64,000 nt of DNA from Streptomyces sp. SID13726 (GCF_010548375.1 NZ_JAAGLY010000007.1:310001-374000), one strand, 5' to 3'; numbered from the stretch's first letter, positions 20,615-29,667 are shown. The notes: a model not told the origin generated them from the sequence alone. Numbers and translations are program-made.

Positions 20615-21313
20615 TCAGAGCGTCGGCGGTGCCATCGTGAAGCGTGCGTTGACCTGGGCGTGGACGTGCTGGCGCTGGGGTTCGAGGTCGAGGGGGGCGG
20701 CCCCGGTGTCGGCCGCTTGGGCCTCGTAGGCCATGGAGCGTGCGCGGCTGGCTTTGCCGACGAAGCGTGGTTCCGGGTCCTCGGCGCCGATGTCGGCGAG
20801 TTCGACGAGGGCCGCCAGCGAGGTGCCCAGCGCCTCGGCGTACTCCTTCGCGCGCTGGACCGCTTCCCGTACCGCCTGCTGCCGGGCTTCCCGGTAGGCC
20901 GGTGAGTCGCGGCGCAGGGCCCACCAGGGACCGTCGACCCTCGTCAGCTCCTGGTCGGCCAGCCTGGTCGTCAGTTCCCCCAGTGCCGTGAAGTCGGTCA
21001 GCTCCGCGGTGATGTGGACGTGGCCGTGGTAGGCGTGGACGCGTTCGCCGCGGCCGTGTTCCTTGAGTTCCGGGGTGACGGAGAAGGAGCCGGTCTCCAG
21101 GCGCTCGACGGCGTCGCCGTAGGACTTGAGCAGGTCGAGGACGGTGGCGTTGCGGCGGGTGAGGTCGTCGAGGGCGGTGCGGCGGTCCTTGCCGCGGGAG
21201 GCGACGGTGATGCCGAGGCGGGCGATCTCGGGGTCGACTTCGAGGTGGACTTCGCCGCGGACGGCGATACGGGGCGCGTCGGGGGTGCCGTAGGGAACGG
21301 AGTCGGTGGCCAT
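20615..21313 (-). CDS. SIMPL (DUF541) domain protein
   Basis: The 232-residue protein consists of one SIMPL/DUF541 domain: IAVRGEVHLEVDPEIARLGITVASRGKD at the N-terminus, then a long alternating helix-strand region with ARQQAVREAVQRAKEYAEALG near residue 145 and QVNARFTM at the end. Unlike many members it has no signal peptide or membrane helix, so it should be cytoplasmic. SIMPL proteins are poorly understood; some associate with signalling or stress. The ATG at 21313 is the only good start. It is divergent from the 5'-nucleotidase gene, with about 150 bases shared as promoter region. Confidence 0.82.
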   Translation of the reverse strand: MATDSVPYGTPDAPRIAVRGEVHLEVDPEIARLGITVASRGKDRRTALDDLTRRNATVLDLLKSYGDAVERLETGSFSVTPELKEHGRGERVHAYHGHVHITAELTDFTALGELTTRLADQELTRVDGPWWALRRDSPAYREARQQAVREAVQRAKEYAEALGTSLAALVELADIGAEDPEPRFVGKASRARSMAYEAQAADTGAAPLDLEPQRQHVHAQVNARFTMAPPTL

Positions 21314-21464
21314 AAGGACCCACTGTGTCAGTTCTTGGCCGGTTACGGACCTGTCGGGGAGCAGGTCGGGTCACCAGATCGAAACCTGCGGGGCCTGTTG
21401 CCGTTGGGCATGACCGGGTCAGAATCTACGCGCGTTGTTGACCGTTCCCCGAGGAGATCAAGAC

Positions 21465-23261
21465 ATGCCCTTGAACCGCAGGAAGTTCCTGGAGAAGTCC
21501 GCCGTGACCGGAGCGGGGGTCGCGCTCGCCGGTGCCGTGGGGGCTCCTGCCGCGCAGGCCGCCGAGAGGAAGAAGCCCGTGAAGCGGTACTCCCTGACGG
21601 TGATGGGCACCACCGACCTGCACGGTCACGTCTTCAACTGGGACTACTTCAAGGACGCGGAGTACAAGGACACCGCGGGCAACGCGCAGGGGCTGTCGCG
21701 GATCTCGACGCTGGTGAACCAGGTCCGCAAGGCGAAGGGCCGCTGCAACACGCTGCTGCTGGACGCGGGCGACACGATCCAGGGGACGCCGCTGACGTAC
21801 TACTACGCCAAGGTCGACCCGATCACCGCGAAGGGCGGTCCGGTGCACCCGATGGCGGCGGCGATGAACGCGATCGGCTACGACGCGGTGGCGCTCGGCA
21901 ACCACGAGTTCAACTACGGCATCGAGACGCTGCGGAAGTTCGAGGAGCAGTGCGACTTCCCGCTGCTCGGCGCGAACGCGCTGGACGCGAAGACGCTGAA
22001 GCCCGCCTTCCCGCCGTACTTCATCAAGAAGTTCCACGTGAAGGGCGCGCCGCCGGTGAAGGTCGCGGTGCTGGGCCTGACCAACCCGGGTATCGCGATC
22101 TGGGACAAGGCTTATGTACAGGGGAAGTTGACGTTCCCGGGCCTTGAGGAGCAGGCCGCGAAGTGGGTGCCGAAGCTGCGGTCGATGGGCGCGGACGTGG
22201 TGGTCGTGTCGGCGCACTCGGGGTCGTCCGGCACGTCCTCCTACGGTGACCAGCTGCCGTACGTCGAGAACTCCGCCGCGCTGGTGGCGCAGCAGGTGCC
22301 GGGGATCGACGCGATCCTGGTCGGGCACGCGCACGTGGAGATCCCGGAGCTGAAGGTCACCAACACGAAGACCGGGAAGACGGTCGTGCTGTCGGAGCCG
22401 TTGGCGTACGCGGAGCGGCTGTCGCTGTTCGACATCGAGCTGACCTTCGAGAAGGGCCGCTGGTCGGTCGAGTCGGTGTCGTCGAAGGTGCTCAACTCGA
22501 ACTCGGTCGCCGACGACCCGAAGATCACCAAGCTGCTGAAGGCCGACCACGACGTCGTCGTGAAGTACGTGAACCAGGTCGTCGGCACGGCCACGGACAC
22601 GCTGACGACGGTCGACGCGCGCTACAAGGACGCCCCGATCATCGACCTGATCACGAAGGTCCAGGAGGACGTGGTCAAGGCGGCCCTGGCGGCCACGGAG
22701 TACGCCTCGCTGCCGGTCATCGCGCAGGCGTCACCGTTCTCGCGGACCTCGGAGATCCCGGCCGGCGACGTGACGATCCGGGACCTCTCCAGCCTGTACG
22801 TGTACGACAACACGCTGGTCGCGAAGCTGATGACGGGTGCGCAGATCAAGGCGTACCTGGAGTACTCGGCGGAGTACTTCGTGCAGACGGCGGCCGGTGC
22901 CGCGGTCGACGTGGAGAAGCTGACGAACGCGGGCAACCGGCCGGACTACAACTACGACTACGTGTCGGGGCTGTCGTACGACATCGACATCGCGCAGGCG
23001 GCCGGTTCCCGGATCAAGAACCTGGCCTACGACGGTGCCGCGCTGGACGACGCGCAGAAGTTCGTGTTCGCGGTGAACAACTACCGGGCGAACGGCGGCG
23101 GCGCGTTCCCGCACGTGGCCTCCGCCACCGAGCTGTGGTCGGAGTCGACGGAGATCCGGACGCGGATCGCGGAGTGGGTGACCGCGAAGGGCGTGCTGGA
23201 CCCGAAGGACTTCGCGTCGGTGGACTGGAAGCTCACGCGCGACGGAACGCCGGTGTTCTGA
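21465..23261 (+). CDS. Tat-exported bifunctional metallophosphatase / 5'-nucleotidase
   Basis: The 598-residue secreted enzyme belongs to the UshA/CpdB group, which dephosphorylates nucleotides or 2',3'-cyclic nucleotides outside the cell. A twin-arginine signal (NRRKFLEKSAV, then a hydrophobic stretch and AQAA cleavage near residue 33) points to Tat export. The metallophosphatase domain has GTTDLHGH, DAGDTIQG, GNHEFNYG and HSG/GHAH motifs (about 45-300). The C-terminal 5'-nucleotidase domain has the substrate-binding NYRANGGG (about 340-570). The ATG at 21465 follows GAGGAG by eight bases. The enzyme probably serves phosphate or nucleoside scavenging. I looked for a clear PhoP direct repeat upstream and did not find one. 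Confidence 0.9.
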   Translation: MPLNRRKFLEKSAVTGAGVALAGAVGAPAAQAAERKKPVKRYSLTVMGTTDLHGHVFNWDYFKDAEYKDTAGNAQGLSRISTLVNQVRKAKGRCNTLLLDAGDTIQGTPLTYYYAKVDPITAKGGPVHPMAAAMNAIGYDAVALGNHEFNYGIETLRKFEEQCDFPLLGANALDAKTLKPAFPPYFIKKFHVKGAPPVKVAVLGLTNPGIAIWDKAYVQGKLTFPGLEEQAAKWVPKLRSMGADVVVVSAHSGSSGTSSYGDQLPYVENSAALVAQQVPGIDAILVGHAHVEIPELKVTNTKTGKTVVLSEPLAYAERLSLFDIELTFEKGRWSVESVSSKVLNSNSVADDPKITKLLKADHDVVVKYVNQVVGTATDTLTTVDARYKDAPIIDLITKVQEDVVKAALAATEYASLPVIAQASPFSRTSEIPAGDVTIRDLSSLYVYDNTLVAKLMTGAQIKAYLEYSAEYFVQTAAGAAVDVEKLTNAGNRPDYNYDYVSGLSYDIDIAQAAGSRIKNLAYDGAALDDAQKFVFAVNNYRANGGGAFPHVASATELWSESTEIRTRIAEWVTAKGVLDPKDFASVDWKLTRDGTPVF

Positions 23262-23616
23262 AGGGCTCTTGGAGGTCCAGCAGTGTGACGTCCACGGCGC
23301 CGGCGATGGCTTTCGCGCCGGTGTCGCCCGAGCGGGGTCTGGTGCGTGCGGCTGCAAGGCGGGGGAGCCATGCCGATCGGCCGCTGCCTCGGCGGGCGAC
23401 GCGATGGGGGCCCCTCCCGCGCGAGGTTGTTCGAGCGTGGGGGAGTCGGCGCGTGACGACAACGCCGCTGGGGGCCCCGCGCCTTCAAGGCCGTGCCAGG
23501 GCCCGCGACGCCGACATGATCCGCCGGACAGGCCCTGGGTGGGCGGCGGTCCAGGTGGTCGTCATGCCGGAGCCGGCGGGATCGACGCCCAGGTTCCTCC
23601 GCCGCCGCCGGTTTTC
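23262..23616. other. gene-free stretch with dispersed streptomycete motifs
   Basis: These 355 bases lie between the convergent nucleotidase and hydroxylase genes. No frame resembles a protein. Two pieces look like dispersed elements common in Streptomyces intergenic DNA: a segment at about 23408-23446 (GCGCGAGGTTGTTCGAGCGT within it) and a segment at about 23515-23533 (ATGATCCGCCGGACAGGCCC). GGGGGCCCC occurs twice and could pair. Recognition of these as repeats is from memory, not a search. Confidence 0.45.
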
Positions 23617-25044
23617 TTACCGTCCCTCGACCAGCGGGGTCAGTGCGGGGGCCGTGCGGGCGGAGGGGATCACGGGCCGCTGTTCGAGGCCGAAGGAGGT
23701 GAAGGCGGTGCGGGCGGGCAGCGGGTAGTTCTCCTTGCCGGTGACGGTGTTGAGGATGGTCGCGCTGCGCCAGGCGGCGAGGCCGAGGTCGGGGGTGCCG
23801 ACGCCGTGGGTGTGGCGTTCGGCGTTCTGGACGTAGACATGGCAGTCGGCGCCGGTGACGGACGGGTCGAGGACGAGTCTGAACTGCTCGTCCACGCGCG
23901 GGCGTTCGCGGCTGTCGCGGCGCAGGTAGGGGTCGAGTCCGGCGAGGATGCGGTCGAGGGGGCGTTCGCGGTAGCCGGTGGCGAGGACGACGGCGTCGGT
24001 GGTGAGGCGGGAGCGGGTGCTCTGCTGGACGTGTTCCAGATGGAGTTCGATCTTCGTGGTCGCGATCCGGCCGGCGGTGCGGACGCGGACGCCGGGGGTG
24101 AGGACGGCGTCGGGCCAACCGCCGTGCAGGGTACGGCGGTAGAGCTCGTCGTGGATGTCGGCGATGGTGGCGGCGCCGATGCCCCGGTGGAGCTGCCACT
24201 GGGTGGTGCCGAGGCGGTCGCGGACGCTCTCGGACAGGGCGTGGAAGTAGCGGGTGTAGTCGGGGGTGAAGTGTTCGAGGCCGAGCTTGGAGTACTCCAT
24301 CGGCGCGAACGCCTCGGTACGGCCGAGCCAGTGCAGGTTCTCGCGGCCCGCGGGGCGGGCGCGGAGCAGGTCGAGGAAGATCTCGGCGCCGGACTGTCCC
24401 GAGCCGACGACGGTGACGTGTTCGGCGGCGAGCAGGGTCTTGCGGTGGTCGAGGTAGTCGGCGGCGTGGATGACGGGCACGCCGGGTGCCTCGACGAGGG
24501 GCTTCAGCGGTTCCGGCACATAGGGCTCGGTGCCGATGCCGAGGACGATGTTCTTGGTGTACGTACGGCCCAGCGCCTCGGCCTCGCCGTCGGTGTCGAG
24601 CTGGGTGAAGTCGACCTCGAAGACGTCGCGTTCGGGGTTGAAGCGGACGGCGTCGACCTGGTGGCGGAAGTGCAGTCCGGGAAGGCCCTCGGCGACCCAG
24701 CGGCAGTAGGCGTCGTACTCGGCGCGCTGGATGTGGAAGCGCTCGGCGAAGTAGAACGGGAAGAGCCGCTCGCGGGCCTTGAGGTAGTTGAGGAAGGACC
24801 AGTCGCTGGCGGGGTCGGCGAGGGTCACCAGGTCGGCGAGGAACGGGACTTGGATGGTGGCGCCGTCGATGAGCAGCCCGGGGTGCCAGTCGAAGGTGGG
24901 GCGCTGTTCGTAGAAGACGGCGTCGAGTGCGGTGAGGGGCTGGGCGAGGGCGGCGAGGGAGAGGTTGAAGGGGCCGATGCCGATGCCGACGAGGTCGCGG
25001 GGTGCGTCGGGCTCGTGGTGTGGGGGGTGGGGGTGGGGGGTCAT
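23617..25044 (-). CDS. L-lysine/ornithine/diamine N-hydroxylase (IucD/SidA/PvdA family)
   Basis: The 475-residue FAD- and NADPH-dependent monooxygenase hydroxylates a primary amine, the first committed step toward hydroxamate siderophores. Visible features are the FAD motif GIGIGPFNLSLAA (about 20-32), WHPGLLIDGATIQVPFLADL, the NADPH motif VVGSGQSGAEIFLDLL, and the C-terminal VLATGYRERPLD. It is closest in my view to DesB-type cadaverine or lysine hydroxylases. Its ATG overlaps the stop of the upstream decarboxylase by four bases, so the two are coupled. No acyltransferase or NIS synthetase follows; the next gene is convergent. No IdeR/DmdR-type iron box was found upstream of the pair. Confidence 0.88.
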   Translation of the reverse strand: MTPHPHPPHHEPDAPRDLVGIGIGPFNLSLAALAQPLTALDAVFYEQRPTFDWHPGLLIDGATIQVPFLADLVTLADPASDWSFLNYLKARERLFPFYFAERFHIQRAEYDAYCRWVAEGLPGLHFRHQVDAVRFNPERDVFEVDFTQLDTDGEAEALGRTYTKNIVLGIGTEPYVPEPLKPLVEAPGVPVIHAADYLDHRKTLLAAEHVTVVGSGQSGAEIFLDLLRARPAGRENLHWLGRTEAFAPMEYSKLGLEHFTPDYTRYFHALSESVRDRLGTTQWQLHRGIGAATIADIHDELYRRTLHGGWPDAVLTPGVRVRTAGRIATTKIELHLEHVQQSTRSRLTTDAVVLATGYRERPLDRILAGLDPYLRRDSRERPRVDEQFRLVLDPSVTGADCHVYVQNAERHTHGVGTPDLGLAAWRSATILNTVTGKENYPLPARTAFTSFGLEQRPVIPSARTAPALTPLVEGR

Positions 25045-26435
25045 CGGGGGGTGGTTCCTTCCACGAGGTTCAGGAGTCCGGCGAGGTCGGCCGGCCGGGT
25101 GGTGGGGTTGAGGAGGGTGACCTTGAGCCAGAGCCGGTTCGCCGCGCGGGCTCGGCCGAGTACGGCGCGGCCGTCTTCGAGGAGTTGCCTTCGTACGGCG
25201 GCGACGGCGTCGTCCGTGGCGTCCGCGGGGCGGAACAGGACCGTGCTGATGGTGGGCGGGGCGTGGAGTTCGAAGCCGGGGTGTTCGTGGACCAGGTGGG
25301 CGAACTCCCTTGCCTGCTCGCAGACTTGGTCCACGAGGGCGCCGAGTCCCTTGCGGCCCAGGGTCTTCAGCGTGACGGCGAGCTTGAGGACGTCGGGGCG
25401 GCGGGTGGTGCGCAGGGAGCGGCCGAGGAGGTCGGGGAGGCCCGCGTCGGTGTCGTCGTCGGCGTTGAGGTAGTCGGCACGGTGGTGGAGGGCGGTGAGG
25501 TCGGTTCCGTCGCGGACGGCGAGGAGTCCTGCGGCGACGGGTTGCCAGCCGAGTTTGTGCAGGTCGAGGGTTACGGTGGCGGCGGCTTCGATGCCGGTGA
25601 GCTTCGCTCGGTGCCGGGAGCCGAGGAGGAGGCCGCCGCCGTAGGCCGCGTCGATGTGCAGCCGGGTCTTTCGGGCAGCGCAGAGGCGGGCGATCTCGGG
25701 GAGGGGGTCGATGAGGCCGGCGTCCGTGGTGCCCGCGGTGGCGGCGATGACCGACGGTCCGTGCAGGGCCTTGTCGAGGGCCGCGGGGTCGAGGGTGCCG
25801 TTGGGGGTGGGGACGATGATCGGTGCCGGCATGCCCAGGAGCCAGGCGGATCTCGGGAGGGAGTGGTGGGCGTTCTCGCCGCAGACCAGGCGGACGCCGG
25901 GGCCCTGTGTCTCTCTGGCCAGGAGGAGGGCGAGTTGGTTGGATTCCGTGCCACCGGTCGTGATCAAGGCGTCGGGCCGGTGGGGGCCGGTCGCGCAGTT
26001 CCCCGCGCCCCCGAATGGCTCGCCGTACACCTCTTCCGCAAGGTGCCGGGTCACCAGTGACTCAAGCTCCGAGGCCGCCGGCGCCTGATCCCATGAATCC
26101 AGGGACGGGTTGAGAACCGAGGCGGCCAGGTCTGCCGCTGCGGCCACTGCAAGAGGCGGGCAGTGCAGGTGGGCCGCGCAGAAAGGGTCCGCCGGGTCGG
26201 CCGCGCCTTCCGCCAAGGCGCGCACCAGGTGCCGTAGGGCCTCCGGATCGCCCTCCTCCGGAAACACCTCCCTCACCGCGGCCCGCATCCGTGCGGAAAC
26301 CGTCCCGGGGCCCCCGGCCGGAAGCGGCCCGCCCCTCAGGCGCGCCCCCTCCCCCAGCGCCTCCAGCACCGTGTCGAGCAACGGGCGCAGCGAGGAGGGG
26401 CCTTCGGGGCCCGAGGCCAGGGGCGGCGTGTGCAT
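25041..26435 (-). CDS. PLP-dependent decarboxylase (group II, DesA-like)
   Basis: The 464-residue pyridoxal-phosphate enzyme is of the aromatic-L-amino-acid/glutamate/diaminobutyrate decarboxylase fold. Marks are LNPSLDSWDQAPAASELE, TTGGTESNQLALLLARE, HIDAAYGGG and the PLP-lysine motif LDLHKLGWQP. By analogy with desA it would supply a diamine such as cadaverine to the adjoining hydroxylase. Family members read directly from the N-terminal helix into the TGGTxSN motif. Here 14 or so extra residues (EPFGGAGNCATGPHR) sit just before it and are encoded by a copy of a dispersed intergenic repeat. The last four bases overlap the hydroxylase start. The ATG at 26435 is the furthest plausible start; pepN lies upstream on the same strand. 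Confidence 0.85.
   Translation of the reverse strand: MHTPPLASGPEGPSSLRPLLDTVLEALGEGARLRGGPLPAGGPGTVSARMRAAVREVFPEEGDPEALRHLVRALAEGAADPADPFCAAHLHCPPLAVAAAADLAASVLNPSLDSWDQAPAASELESLVTRHLAEEVYGEPFGGAGNCATGPHRPDALITTGGTESNQLALLLARETQGPGVRLVCGENAHHSLPRSAWLLGMPAPIIVPTPNGTLDPAALDKALHGPSVIAATAGTTDAGLIDPLPEIARLCAARKTRLHIDAAYGGGLLLGSRHRAKLTGIEAAATVTLDLHKLGWQPVAAGLLAVRDGTDLTALHHRADYLNADDDTDAGLPDLLGRSLRTTRRPDVLKLAVTLKTLGRKGLGALVDQVCEQAREFAHLVHEHPGFELHAPPTISTVLFRPADATDDAVAAVRRQLLEDGRAVLGRARAANRLWLKVTLLNPTTRPADLAGLLNLVEGTTPR
25985..26013 (+). repeat. dispersed repeat core inside the decarboxylase gene
   Basis: GGTCGCGCAGTTCCCCGCGC followed by CCCC (within 25985-26013) matches the core of the non-coding repeats at 4733-4927 and 5191-5213. 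Read on the gene's strand it encodes GAGNCATG, keeping the frame open. This is a clear case of an intergenic-type repeat lying within coding sequence. Confidence 0.8.
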
Positions 26436-26551
26436 CGTCGACCTCCGGGGGCGCTGGGGACTTCCAGCTTGGACGCGGTTTCCTCGGCGCGCCCGGAGAG
26501 TTCAACGATCCTGACCCGAAAGGGGGTACTCCCGTACGGGGAAAACCCGCT

Positions 26552-29071
26552 CTACGCCTGCCTCACCCGCAACGCCCGTCCCAGGTCGTCCAGTTGGTCG
26601 GCCAGTTTGCGGCGCAGGGCGGGGATGGGGTCGGCGTCGCGGAGGCAGGCCTCGCCGAGTGCCAGGTTCTCCTCGTCGATGGCGTGGTCGGGGAACGCCC
26701 AGCGGCCCGCGGCTTCGGCGATGGCGGGGCCCCGGCGGGCGGCGAGGGCGACGGCGTCCTGGTAGTAGCGGGGCACGTACTGCCGTACGAGATCGGCCTG
26801 TTCGGGCTGCCAGAAGCCCTGGGCGGTGGCGGTGAACAGGTAGTTGGAGAGGTCGTCGCGGGTGAACATGGCTTCCCAGGCCCGCGCCTTGGCCTCCTCG
26901 GTGGGCAGGGCGGCGCGGCAGCGGGCGGCGCCTTCCTGACCGCTGGCCGAGGGGTCGCGCTCCAGTTCGGCGGCGATGGCGGCCTCGTCGGTGGCGCCGA
27001 GGACGGCCAGCCGGGCGAGGACGCGCCAGCGCAGTTCGGGGTCGAGTTCGGGGCCGCCGGGGACGGTGCCGTCGGCGAGCCAGGCGGCGATGGTGTCGGG
27101 CTGGGAGGCGACGGAGATGCAGTGGCGTACGGCGATCAGGCGCAGGCCGGGGTTGTCGCCGTCCTCGGTGCGGCGGATGAGGTCGCGGCACAGGGAGGAG
27201 AGGGTGGCGAGGGCGGCGGCGAGCTGGTCGGGGGTGACGTAGCGGTCGGCGACGTAGCCCGCGGCGAAGGCGAGGACGCCCTGGACGACGGCGAGGTCGG
27301 TCTCGTGCGGGAGGTGGGCGCGGGCCGCGTCGAGGTAGGCGGTGGGCGACAGCGGGGGTTCGGGGGTCGCCCCCCGATGGGCGCTGCCTCCGTCGCGGAC
27401 GGCGTCCCTGAGGGCGTTCCAGACGACCGCGCGGGTCAGTGGGGAGGGCAGCCCGGAGAGGTTGTCGGTGACCGTCCTGAAGGACTCGGTGTCGAAGCGG
27501 ACCTTGGTGTAGGTGAGGTCGCCGTCGTTGAGCAGGAGCAGGGCGGGGCGCTTGCCGACGGGGATCGGGGCGGTCTGGGGGACGTCGACGTCGAGGCGGC
27601 CGCGCAGGACCAGGTGGCGGCCCTCGTCGGAGACGTCCTGGTCGTAGAGGCCGACGGCGATGCGGTGCGGGCGGCTGCCGGTGTGCTCGACCCGGAGGGT
27701 GTAGGTGCCCTCGTCACCGCGGGTCACCTCGGGCCTGAGGGTGTCGACTCCGGTGGTGCGCAGCCAGGCGTCGGCCCAGGCGTGGACGTCGCGGTCGGTG
27801 GCGGAGGCGAGGGAGTCGATGAAGTCGGCGAGGCTGGCGTTGTCGAACCTGTGCCGGGCGAAGTGGGTGTTGATGCCGGCGAGGAAGTCCTTCTCGCCGA
27901 GCCAGGTCACCAGCTGGCGGAGCGCGGAGGCGCCCTTGGCGTAGGAGATGCCGTCGAAGTTGAGGAGGGCGGAGGCGGTGTCCTCGACGGCCTCGGGGGC
28001 GACCGGATGGGTGGAGGGCCGCTGGTCGGCGTCGTAGCCCCAGGCCTTGCGGACGACCGCGAAGTCGGTCCAGGTGTCGGTGAAGCGGGTCGCCTCGGTG
28101 AGGGTCTGGTAGCCCATGTACTCGGCGAAGGACTCGTTCAGCCAGATGTCGTCCCACCAGCGCAGGGTGACGAGGTCGCCGAACCACATGTGGGCCATCT
28201 CGTGGGCGATGACCATGGCGCGGGTCTGGCGCTCGGTGTCGGTGACGGCGGAGCGGTAGACGAAGTCGTCGCGGAAGGTGACGAGTCCGGGGTTCTCCAT
28301 GGCGCCGGCGTTGAACTCGGGGACGAACGCCTGGTCGTAGGAGTCGAAGGGGTACGGCTCCTCGAACTTCTCGTGGTAGCGGTCGTAGCACTGCCTGGTG
28401 ATCTCGAAGATCTCGTCGGCGTCCGGGTCCAGGTAGGGCGCGAGCGAGCGGCGGCAGTGGATGCCGAAGGGCAGGCCGCGGTGTTCGGTGCGCACGGAGT
28501 GCCAGGGTCCTGCGGCGACGGCGACGAGGTAGGTGGAGATCAGGGGGGTGGTGGCGGCCTGCCACTGGCCGTCGCCGAGGTCCGTGGTGATGCCGTTGGC
28601 GAGGACGGTCCAGCCCTCGGGGGCCTTGACCGAGAGGTCGAAGACGGCCTTGAGGTCGGGCTGGTCGAAGGCGGCGAAGACGCGCTGGACGTCTTCCATG
28701 AACAGCTGGGTGTAGAGGTAGGTCTCGCCGTCGGTGGGGTCGGTGAAGCGGTGCATGCCCTCGCCGGTGCGGGAGTACCGCATGACGGCGTCGATGCGCA
28801 GTTCGTGCTCGCCGGCGGTCAGGCCCTTGAGGGGGAGCCGGTTCTCCTCAAGCGTCTCCGGGTCGAGGGGGCGGCCGTCGAGGGTGGCCTCCCGCAGTTC
28901 GGCCGGCTTGAGCTCGACGAAGGTGTCCGCGTCCGTGCGCGCGGTGAACCGGACGACGGTGCGGGACGCGAAGGTCTCGTCGCCGGTGGTGAGGTCGAGC
29001 GCGATGGTGTAGCGGTGAACGTCGAGGAGCTTGGCACGGGTCTGCGCTTCGTCGCGCGTCAGTACGGACAT
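26552..29071 (-). CDS. pepN: aminopeptidase N (M1 family)
   Basis: The 839-residue zinc aminopeptidase removes N-terminal residues from peptides in the cytoplasm. The substrate-recognition motif GAMEN is at residues 256-260. The zinc site HEMAH (H290, E291, H294) is followed by the third ligand E313 in WLNESFAEYMG. A tyrosine-containing region and a helical ERAP1-like C-terminal domain (about 520-835) complete the family layout. No signal peptide is seen. The start is uncertain between ATGs at 29071 and 29080; 29071 gives the usual streptomycete N-terminus MSVLTRDEAQ and neither has a strong ribosome-binding site. The receiver-domain gene lies 56 bases upstream on the same strand. Confidence 0.94.
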   Translation of the reverse strand: MSVLTRDEAQTRAKLLDVHRYTIALDLTTGDETFASRTVVRFTARTDADTFVELKPAELREATLDGRPLDPETLEENRLPLKGLTAGEHELRIDAVMRYSRTGEGMHRFTDPTDGETYLYTQLFMEDVQRVFAAFDQPDLKAVFDLSVKAPEGWTVLANGITTDLGDGQWQAATTPLISTYLVAVAAGPWHSVRTEHRGLPFGIHCRRSLAPYLDPDADEIFEITRQCYDRYHEKFEEPYPFDSYDQAFVPEFNAGAMENPGLVTFRDDFVYRSAVTDTERQTRAMVIAHEMAHMWFGDLVTLRWWDDIWLNESFAEYMGYQTLTEATRFTDTWTDFAVVRKAWGYDADQRPSTHPVAPEAVEDTASALLNFDGISYAKGASALRQLVTWLGEKDFLAGINTHFARHRFDNASLADFIDSLASATDRDVHAWADAWLRTTGVDTLRPEVTRGDEGTYTLRVEHTGSRPHRIAVGLYDQDVSDEGRHLVLRGRLDVDVPQTAPIPVGKRPALLLLNDGDLTYTKVRFDTESFRTVTDNLSGLPSPLTRAVVWNALRDAVRDGGSAHRGATPEPPLSPTAYLDAARAHLPHETDLAVVQGVLAFAAGYVADRYVTPDQLAAALATLSSLCRDLIRRTEDGDNPGLRLIAVRHCISVASQPDTIAAWLADGTVPGGPELDPELRWRVLARLAVLGATDEAAIAAELERDPSASGQEGAARCRAALPTEEAKARAWEAMFTRDDLSNYLFTATAQGFWQPEQADLVRQYVPRYYQDAVALAARRGPAIAEAAGRWAFPDHAIDEENLALGEACLRDADPIPALRRKLADQLDDLGRALRVRQA

Positions 29072-29127
29072 GCAGGACATGCTGCCTGATGGCAGGGGCA
29101 ACTCACAGAGGCGGATCGGTACACGCC

Positions 29128-29667
29128 TTATGTCCGGTCCTGTTCGAGCTCCTCGGTGTGCGCTCCTTGTCCGCGCTGCACCGGGACCCGGGCGTCCGGG
29201 TGGGGCCGGGCGGGGCGCTGAGCGGGTTCTCCGGGCTTGACGAGGGCCCGTAACTCCCGCACCTCCTGTTCGAGGGCGAGGTGGCGGCGGTGGGCGTCGA
29301 AGAGGTAGCGGACCTTGGTGCGCAGGGCCCAGGGGTCGATGGGCTTCATCACGAGGTCGGCGACGCCGAGTCCGAAGGCGGCGGAGGTCAGTTCGTGGTC
29401 CGGGCCGAAGCCGGTGAGCAGGACGACGGGGATGTGCTGGGTCTGCTCCAGGCGCCGCATGTAGCGGACCACGTCGAGGCCGCTGACGCCGGGCATCCGC
29501 ACGTCGAGGAGCAGGAGGCCGACCTGGCCCCGCAGCACCTGCTTGAGGGCCTCGTCACCGCTGGTGGCGCGGCCGAGCCGGTAGCCCAGCGGGGACAGGG
29601 CGCTCTCCAGGGCGTAGAGCGTGTCCTCGTGGTCGTCGACGATGAGGATCTTGGCATCCGAAGGCAT
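29128..29667 (-). CDS. stand-alone receiver-domain response regulator
   Basis: The 179-residue protein is essentially one CheY-like receiver (ILIVDDHEDT at the start, phosphoacceptor D55 in LLLLDVRMPG, VVLLTGFG, and the switch lysine in DLVMKPID). A short helix follows (about 122-140), then a proline- and charge-rich tail of about 45 residues without a DNA-binding domain. It may act by protein contact or as part of a phosphorelay, and no kinase is adjacent. The ATG at 29667 is chosen over a frame extending to 29694 because GAGGGAGGGA lies at the right distance and the conserved receiver fold begins at residue 6. Confidence 0.82.
   Translation of the reverse strand: MPSDAKILIVDDHEDTLYALESALSPLGYRLGRATSGDEALKQVLRGQVGLLLLDVRMPGVSGLDVVRYMRRLEQTQHIPVVLLTGFGPDHELTSAAFGLGVADLVMKPIDPWALRTKVRYLFDAHRRHLALEQEVRELRALVKPGEPAQRPARPHPDARVPVQRGQGAHTEELEQDRT

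Noticed and set aside
21314..21464. PhoP box upstream of the 5'-nucleotidase
   Set aside because: GGTCACC-like fragments occur, but no 11-base direct-repeat pair of the GTTCACC type could be aligned.
23081..24199. Minus-strand frame possibly encoding a siderophore acyltransferase remnant
   Set aside because: It is the out-of-frame shadow of the hydroxylase and nucleotidase genes; I found no acyltransferase motif in the gap.
26436..26551. Iron box upstream of the siderophore pair
   Set aside because: No sequence close to the TTAGGTTAGGCTAACCTAA type was present between pepN and the decarboxylase.
26291..29089. Open plus-strand frame of 932 codons
   Set aside because: It is the antisense shadow of pepN and the decarboxylase, and pepN has clear zinc-peptidase motifs.
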